Below are positions 41,705 to 48,292 of a stretch of 48,292 bases of DNA, in pieces. Both the position numbers and the translations under genes were made by a program. Source of the DNA: Chara braunii (Eukaryota > Streptophyta > Charophyceae > Charales > Characeae); NCBI GenBank assembly GCA_003427395.1, contig BFEA01000480.1:833642-881933 (forward strand). The letters run 5' to 3'. Under the pieces are notes generated by a model, which saw nothing but the letters and a program-made list of their open reading frames with translations, was not told where the DNA came from and made no database searches. Positions within the stretch are counted from its first letter, which is position 1. Each line of letters begins with the position of its first letter.

Positions 41705-42905
41705 TGTGAATATGATTGTCCGTTGAAATTTTGTCAACGCTCACTCACAGGAACTCCCGTACACGCCCATACATGCACAAAAGGAAGGGGAGAGGTAGTG
41801 GAGTGTCATACCGCCCAACAAAAATAACACAGCGGAAGACTCAGAGGAGCGAAGTGACAGAACACACAACCCAGTGAATTCTCTCCACACAAATCCCAAC
41901 AATCATTCATGGGAGACAACCGAGTGATTACAACCAGAAATCAATGAAGAGATGACAACTCAAACACCGTATTACCACTGTTTATTAAACTCAGAGCATC
42001 GTTTTCACTAAATAACCTCAGAACCCTATTGCTCAGAGGGGTAGCGCCTCAACCCCACACACACCGAGCAGCTAAATAGCACCAGAACCCCAGGTAACAC
42101 CCAGCGCCACCCTGACATCCAACTCAGTGGCCTGCGCCAAGATGAAACAGGCTCCCCGAGCCAATCACCACCCAGATGATGAAGAAGAAGCTCAACTTCT
42201 ACAGTCCCTGATGAAGATAAAGTCCAGACGATGGTATCCTCTGAGAAGATGCAGCTATGGCTGCATCGCCACTGGGACCCTACTCCTGAGGAGGGTCAGC
42301 AGTGCACCACGTGCTCCAACGCATTAGACCTCTGATAGCCCAGACCGCTTTGTCTCTCAGAGAGTCAGAGCGGACAACGTTGACCCTAGTCTGGTCAGCG
42401 CTCTGAAGGTCTGGTTATGTCCGCCGTCTCCCACATCGGAATCAGCAACCACGACCTGATACCGTGTGCGCAGCAACTTCCACCACGAAGTGTGAACTGC
42501 CAAAAGCCTAGGACCGATGTCCCCATCCTATCTATACCCTAAACTAGCCTGGACACGACCTAGACCGGACTGACTGACCGACCGGTACCGTTTCTGTTTC
42601 GGCCTCTACGTCCTCTCCCTACCCGACTATAGGCTATAGGACCGTCTATCAGCGTAGGCCCATTGGGCCTGTCTGTCCTAAGGGTAGCCCGGGTCTGCTA
42701 TTCGTAGTTAAGGTAGCTGTAGGAAATTCGAGTTAGTACCGGGCCCATATTTCTTATATTTACAAATATGTCCCTCACGAATTTTCCTTACAGGTAAGTC
42801 TCTCGGTTAGCCCTCAACTAAACAAAATTACGAATCTGTCCCTACCTAGGATATAGCCTCGTCAGAGAGAGGCTACAGGCGACCTGGAACCAGCAAGTCA
42901 TTGCA
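41705..42905 (-). repeat. 5' LTR
   Basis: About 1.2 kb, plus-strand ends TGTGAATATG and TCATTGCA, so TG...CA termini on either strand. It is a near copy of 36270-37469. The short open frame at 42127-42327 has a partner at 36691-37023 only because both lie in LTRs. Confidence 0.9.
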
Positions 42906-42923
42906 GCTTTGGGGTAGCAAGGT

Positions 42924-43068
42924 AGAGGATGGTTTGACTCCAGTTGGTCGTCATCCTCTCTTGTACAAGCCCAGTTGGTGTTGGTTTGACACCCTGTACT
43001 TGACCCCCAACCTAGCGTGGTCCAGTTTACAGTCGGTATAGTGGGTTTGACTCATTAGATATCCCACT
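42924..43068 (+). repeat. Three hairpins sharing a GGTTTGAC loop motif
   Basis: AGAGGATG (42924-42931) pairs with CATCCTCT (42952-42959) around a 20-nt loop. GGTGT (42977-42981) pairs with ACACC (42989-42993). AGTGGG (43040-43045) pairs with CCCACT (43063-43068). Loops begin (G)TTTGACTC or contain GGTTTG while stems differ. Confidence 0.5.
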
Positions 43069-43099
43069 CCAGAGAAGGAAGGTAGTGGGGCAGGTTGTT

Positions 43100-43470
43100 C
43101 CATTCCAAAGGGGGAAGTATGGGTGGTGGGCGCATCGCTCCAAGGGCATCGTTGTGGATGTGAAGTGATGCCTGAATGAAATCGGTCCTGTGAAGGAGCA
43201 ACAACAGATCAGGTTGTCCTACTTTGATGCAGGGAGACCATTAGGGGAGTAGTAGCCCCGGTAACGGGCGCCAGGGTAGAGTCAAGGTGTCATAGAGGAG
43301 AGGAATGAGTTGGTCGGGGGCATATGACTCCAAGGTCGGCATCGGGGATGGGAGTTGATCCCGGGATGAATTTAGCATAGCGAAGGAGCTAGGGTAGGAC
43401 ACAATTAGGGGGGTGGTCGCCCCAACAATGGGTGATAGAGTAGGTTGCAGGGAAGTGTCTGTCTACCCTA
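43100..43470 (+). repeat. Degenerate tandem repeat, about 190-bp period
   Basis: CTCCAAGGGCATCG, GGATG, TGATGCC and GATGAA-like strings near 43138 recur near 43328, and AGGGGAGTAGTAGCCCC (about 43232) recurs as AGGGGGGTGGTCGCCCC (about 43407). No coding support. Confidence 0.5.
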
Positions 43471-44774
43471 GAAGGGGATAAGTTGAATGATTGATATAAT
43501 ATGTGCAGACAGGTGGTGATATAAACGGCGAAATATATCACACTGACTGTAGCCCACTTACCCTGCAGGTAATGTATACAGGGTAAGTACATAGATGGGA
43601 AGTTCAGATAACATATAAAACGAAACACATAGGTCATGATGGTTGTGTGAGGTGAGTGTACCTCGGGTAGGCTCTGCGATCTCACAGGTTAGATTTTGGC
43701 CTGGTGGGAGCAATTGGAGACTGCTCGCGGTGGCCTAAGTGAAGGTGCCTAGGTACAAGATTCTGGGGGACAAAAATGGTTAGCTCATGGGGTACGCACA
43801 CTAAGTGATCATGCCTGGTGTCTGAAGTGCCCATAGGACAAGGCTCATCCAACTATGTTTCAACCAAGGCTGGATGGGTTGTCTGCCTAGCACTGGTACC
43901 TGCTACAGCTGTATGGTAAAACGGGTTGCATGTGAGGCCCGATTTGCTTGGATGGAAATCGGGCGAAACAGCACCCCGGTGCATCCCGCCCGCCGTGCAA
44001 GCTTGCACGACGTGTTTCTGGAAAATGGTTGGGAAACATACTGTTGGGTTAATGTGCCTCGAAGACAGGGGAGTAGGCGTGCACTAGGGAAAAAAATAGG
44101 ATGGGCTGGAGGGGGCTGATAAACAGAAACGGGGTGAAGGCAGTTTCGTATTCCAAGGTTGGAATTGGCATTTTGTTAAAATTTAAAATTTGCGAAATAG
44201 TTTAATTGCACGAGATTGGCCTTCAAATTTTGAATTCTTTTCTGGTGGGGGTGTGCATTTGTACTGCACATATGTAGTGCTATATTAGGGCAAGCCCGCC
44301 AATGTTGGTCCCGTTTCTTTCCTCGTCTATTATATTTGAAGTCTTGTGTGTTCTCTTTGTTGGCACCACTAGGGCTGAGTCTCATTGGTGAGGGTTCAGT
44401 CGTCCTTTCTAATGTTTTTCAACTCGGCCACGGTGTGGCCGTGAGATGTTCAGGTCCAAAGGCAGGAACCAGTGCACACTCGAAACCAAGTCTAATGCAG
44501 GAGGAACCTACAAAAGTTGTAAAGCTAGGTTGTCCATGCGAGATAGACTATCCTGAGGAGTAAAGCATCTAAAGGTAGGATATATATAATGTATCCTACG
44601 AACTATAATGAGCTCCGTAAGCAACAAAAGCAACCAACTTAAAAACAATGCATTGGGCAAGGTACTTTATCTCACAAGTCATAAGTACTATTTATGTTCA
44701 GAAAAGGAAAATCTTAAAGATATGTACCGACTACAGGAGTTTCAATGTCATCTACGTGCATAATGGAGATATAA
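43471..44774. other. Non-coding stretch with a strong hairpin and a palindrome
   Basis: GCCCGATTT (43937-43945) pairs perfectly with AAATCGGGC (43956-43964). CGTGCAAGCTTGCACG (43994-44009) is a perfect 16-bp palindrome. CATCCA with TGGATG pairs nearby (about 43847-43877). No gene is supported; the ORF at 43874-44119 follows the hairpin composition. Confidence 0.4.
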
Positions 44775-45650
44775 TGATTACAAAGGTCTCAATGTCATGA
44801 TGGTGTGTAATGCAGAGGCCCTGCCATGCATAGGTGAAACAAATGCAGGGATGCAAATACTTCAGAAAAATAGATTTGAAGTCAAGGTATCATTGGATAT
44901 AGATAAGACCCAAGAGCAAGCACAAAAGTGCATTTCGGATCGAGTATGACCCGTATGAGTTTGTGGTGATGCCCGTTGGGCTCAACACACTATGAATGAA
45001 GTGTTTCATGACTACTTAGATAAGTTAGCTATCTATCTTAAGGTAATCCTTTTCTTGAATAACTTTTTGGAGGAACATGCACAACATAGAGATATTGTAC
45101 TATATCTCCTATAAAATGTGAGTTTGATTATAGCAAAGTCTTGTACTTGATTACAAAATCTCTAATGACAAATTGATATCAAATAATGCAAAGGTAGTGG
45201 TCGTTAGAGAATGGTCATATCGTAAGTTTTTTACTAAGGTAAGATTTTTCTTGGGGATGGTCGGATACTACAAACCCTTCATAAATAATTATAATATCAT
45301 AGTTGTCCCCTAAAGTGATGTGACTGGTGACACCATTTCGGACTAGGGTAAGGAATGTAAGTGGACTTTTAAGCAATTGAAGTTTGTTCTTATAGAACGT
45401 TTTATGTTAAGGATTGCAGACTCTCATAAGTTATTTATTGTTGTTACTGAGGCCAATTAATACGAGGTATGCGGCATATTAACACAAGCAGCGAATAAAA
45501 AAAATCAGATTCATAGAGCATCATCTCAAAAGTTAAGAAAACATATAAAGGAGGAGTTGTATGCACTTATATGGCGCTAAAACACCGGAAACGTTTTCTT
45601 TATGACCAACATTTTCAAATCAGGTTAAACAATGAAATACTCTTATGAAT
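44775..45650 (+). pseudogene. Highly decayed Ty3/gypsy RT/RNase H relic
   Basis: Motifs appear in order but in changing frames: DYKGLNVMMV (44778), then KIDLKSRYHWI and FRIEYDPYEFVVMPVGLNT (about 44860-44990), NEVFHDYLDKL (45000), LEEHAQHRDIV (about 45070), FFLGMVGYYKPFINNY (about 45248) and WTFKQLKFVL (about 45363). Last are FIVVTEA, YEVCGILTQA and EELYALIWR (about 45430-45580), which resemble the start of RNase H. The YxDD box is not recognisable. Many stops and indels make this the oldest retroelement in the window. Confidence 0.75.
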
Positions 45651-48225
45651 AAAAACGCAACCCATATTGTCTGACGTACTTAAAAGATATGTGCAGGTCA
45701 TAGTTATGTTGGGGGATAGGGTACGGGTATATGTCAATTGAATTCACACTAGACCAGGATATTTCATGGAAGTTAATGTCTTAGTATTTCAGTCTCTTAT
45801 ATAGCCTAATCATTATAGGAAACAACTCTAATAACAGATCTTGAATGATAGATGTCTCTCTTCATCTCCCCACTTATCCTGCATTTCACGCTTTCAAACT
45901 CCTATCTTTCTCTCATAGCAATCAAATTCATTTTTACACTTGCAACTGACCCTTACCATAGATGGACAAGTCGACATTCATCGAATTGTAAAAAATAAAG
46001 TAATTTTGTTGAAAAAATATCCGAAAGGGGAAATAACGAAAACCATTGAAACAATTTATACTAACTTTTGGACATCATCTGGATCCCAACAAGGATCAAT
46101 GGTTCGTAAAAGCAGAATTTATGAAGATTACATCCCATGTGGTTTTGCAATACTATAGAGCTCTAAAATAAAAACAACGGCAAGAGCGAGGAGGTTCTTA
46201 AAGGGCTTGTAAAACCTCACTGAGTAGGAAGATAAACTATAGATCTTGATGAGCCTCAGGGTCCCCCAAATATAAGTAAAGTTGACTTAACACTGACATT
46301 TCGTTAAATTGATATTTTTACTATTTTTATGCAGTTTGGTATCTAAGAAAAAACTGAATTTTTTAACACGTTTTTGTGCCCACGACATTGGACCATGTGA
46401 TGCATCTTGACGCAAAGTACCGGCAAAATACATTTAAGGTTCCAAAAAGAATGAAAAAAATACGAGGTAGATCACATTGTCCGTTGTCCTGTGAATGTCG
46501 GACCATCAATGGTCTCATGTCGTCAGCACAACAAAGTACTAAAAAACATTATTTCTTTTTTGAAAGATCAATTTCGTGAAATAGTAAAACTTGTCAATTT
46601 TAACGAAATGTGTGTTTTAAGTGGCAGTGAGGGAAATGCAATCGTGTCTGGGAAAGGTCGAGAAGGCATTTTGGGGGCCTAAATTTGAGCTCATCCTCTC
46701 GCTCCATGAATATAACGATAAAACACGAATAATCATACATCATGCAAAACTTATACAACTTTTTTGCATGTGATAAACTAAGTCAGCATTATAAACATTA
46801 TCTCGCTCAACAAAAACAAACCATTGCTCTTGATTGAGACAAAGTCATAATTGACGGAGGTTGTCCATAATGGTTGACAACATTTACAAGCCATGTTAAA
46901 AACACGTTAGAACCCTCGTAAGAATGACTATTAAAATTATTTGTTCTCAATGCACTAAAACATTGTTACCAATTTCTTCAGCATGGTAAACATACTTGAC
47001 ACTATAAAGAGAGAAGCCGTTAATGGAAGGCCCAAAATTCGACGAATTTTGGTCAATTTTCACCGAAATTGCCATATTTCCCTGAATTTTTTTTTATTTT
47101 ATTTTTTTTCTTTTCGCCTGATATATATGTGCTTCAGGGTATATCTGTATTCAGTTTCGCCGCATTTGGACCAGTAACGAAAAACTTAGCAAAAACACCG
47201 GACTCGAAAAAAGATTCGGTGAACTCCGAAAGCTACACCGAATAGAGTTCTATAGCGCTCTTGAGTTTTTTTTTTTTTTTTTCAGTTTTTTTTTATGTTT
47301 GTATTATGACCCTTCATAATTTGTTTGGAAAAGTTTCGACAACATTGCTTGTAGCGGTGCGACGGAAAACCCCAAATTTTTGGACTTCCATTAATCGCTA
47401 GTGTATAAAGACAGACTTTTTGAGTATTAGTGGAGATAAAACAAAACAAACATTATAAAACTCATTCTGATAAATAATCACAATTGCTCATTGTCCATAT
47501 TCAACCTTACACACATCAGTAAATAATTGTGAAGAAGTTCGTGAAAATACGCACAAACTGGATAAAAATGACAATCACGGTCAATCCGGGATTATGGTGG
47601 AAAATCGTTAAAACTTCTCTAAGAATGTTTAACAAACCAATAACTATTTTCTCGACTTTATGAATACAAACAAATCGTCAAAAAATAATGGAGGCGACAT
47701 GAAATTGTTTGGAGATAAAAAGATACAACACTTTCGGTACTTATTTAATGGATAATACCCACAATTTATCTTCCATTATTATATGTGTTCACTCACAAAA
47801 CAACATTCGCATGAACGACATATTACAAGTTCACCCAAGTCATATTGAAAGGTTGTTACAACCTCTGTGAGTATAAAGATCAAACCCCACTTGATCATGT
47901 TCAAACTTTGTCATTCTATAAAAGGAGTAGAAATAAAAGTTCAATCTATTATGATATTCAAAGTCATCATCCGAGTCACTAATAGGATAGCGCTACACTA
48001 TTGTTTCCCAAATACATTTTTTCTCTATGTTGCTTATAAAATTAAACATCACACCTCAGAGTTGCAAAGCAGTGCAACGACTACCGTCTTAACCCAAAAA
48101 CAAGGTGCGTTCTACGTACCTTATATTCAAGTCAGTTACGAAAAATGGGTTTTCTAATAAATCATTGTTAAATTTTAGAATAGAAGATACCCTGGAATAC
48201 AAGTTGTGCCTTCTAACTGTTACAT

Positions 48226-48228
<3 letters not shown>
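45651..48228. other. AT-rich stretch, nothing supported
   Basis: No domain-bearing ORF, RNA gene or clear repeat pair; only A/T runs (for example 47261-47292). Short open frames match chance expectation. Confidence 0.4.

Positions 48229-48292
<64 letters not shown>
48229..48292 (+). repeat. CT microsatellite at the window edge
   Basis: Uninterrupted CT dinucleotides up to the last base; the true length is cut by the window. Confidence 0.95.

Larger units (their letters stand above)
36270..42905 (-). mobile_element. Ty3/gypsy LTR retrotransposon with both LTRs, internally deleted
   Basis: In minus-strand order: 5' LTR (42905-41705), PBS (41699-41688), leader, gag (40338-38770), protease and partial RT in a shifted frame (38755-37485), PPT (37484-37470), 3' LTR (37469-36270). 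The internal region is only about 4.2 kb because RT from its middle onward, RNase H and integrase are missing. Stops in gag and pol make it non-autonomous. The outer end of the 3' LTR has lost about nine bases, so no target duplication can be checked. Confidence 0.9.

Noticed and set aside
36691-42327. Two similar ORFs (36691-37023 and 42127-42327) as a duplicated gene
   Set aside because: They lie at the same place in the two LTRs; similarity comes from the LTR pair, and the frames differ in length.

Overview
Eukaryotic nuclear DNA with no intact host gene that I can support. It is almost entirely transposable elements at different stages of decay, plus satellites, microsatellites and one 570-base assembly gap. 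A repeat-rich streptophyte (a land plant or charophyte alga) fits best. The LTR elements use a primer-binding site matching the plant initiator-tRNA-Met type, the LINE ORF1 resembles the plant DUF4283/zinc-knuckle layout, and a U6 snRNA fragment closely matches plant U6. The species cannot be fixed from the sequence; a charophyte such as Chara is only a guess.

Layout. 1-660: 3' coding end of a LINE on the minus strand. About 1.0-8.26 kb: a near full-length but dead LINE on the plus strand (ORF1, then endonuclease, reverse transcriptase and C-terminal zinc finger, then a structured 3' tail and poly(A)). 8.3-25 kb: a non-coding mosaic. It holds two 362-bp inverted-repeat elements with 8-bp target duplications, three copies of a larger related element rich in GTTCGG motifs, a solo-LTR-like piece with two tandem tRNA-Met primer-binding sites, tRNA-derived SINE-like sequences (one fused to part of U6), an array of hairpins, degenerate tandem repeats and a gap in a 127-bp satellite. 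25.9-27.9 kb: a Ty3/gypsy pol relic on the plus strand. 28.7-35.7 kb: successive LINE 3' ends, all on the plus strand, with a small palindromic MITE at 33.4 kb. 36.3-42.9 kb: a Ty3/gypsy element on the minus strand with two LTRs, PBS, PPT, gag and protease; its pol is deleted from the middle of RT. 42.9-44.0 kb: hairpins and degenerate repeats. 44.8-45.65 kb: a very old gypsy RT/RNase H relic. 45.8-48.3 kb: AT-rich sequence ending in a CT microsatellite.

Nothing here works together as a pathway. The most notable signals are structural. (1) An array at 17.33-17.99 kb repeats a nearly invariant 20-nt loop while its 8-9 bp stems change and still pair. (2) The LINE 3' tails keep a hairpin whose stem sequence differs between copies. 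(3) Small elements with two different end types share one internal core. (4) A tRNA-like head lies upstream of a U6 snRNA segment.
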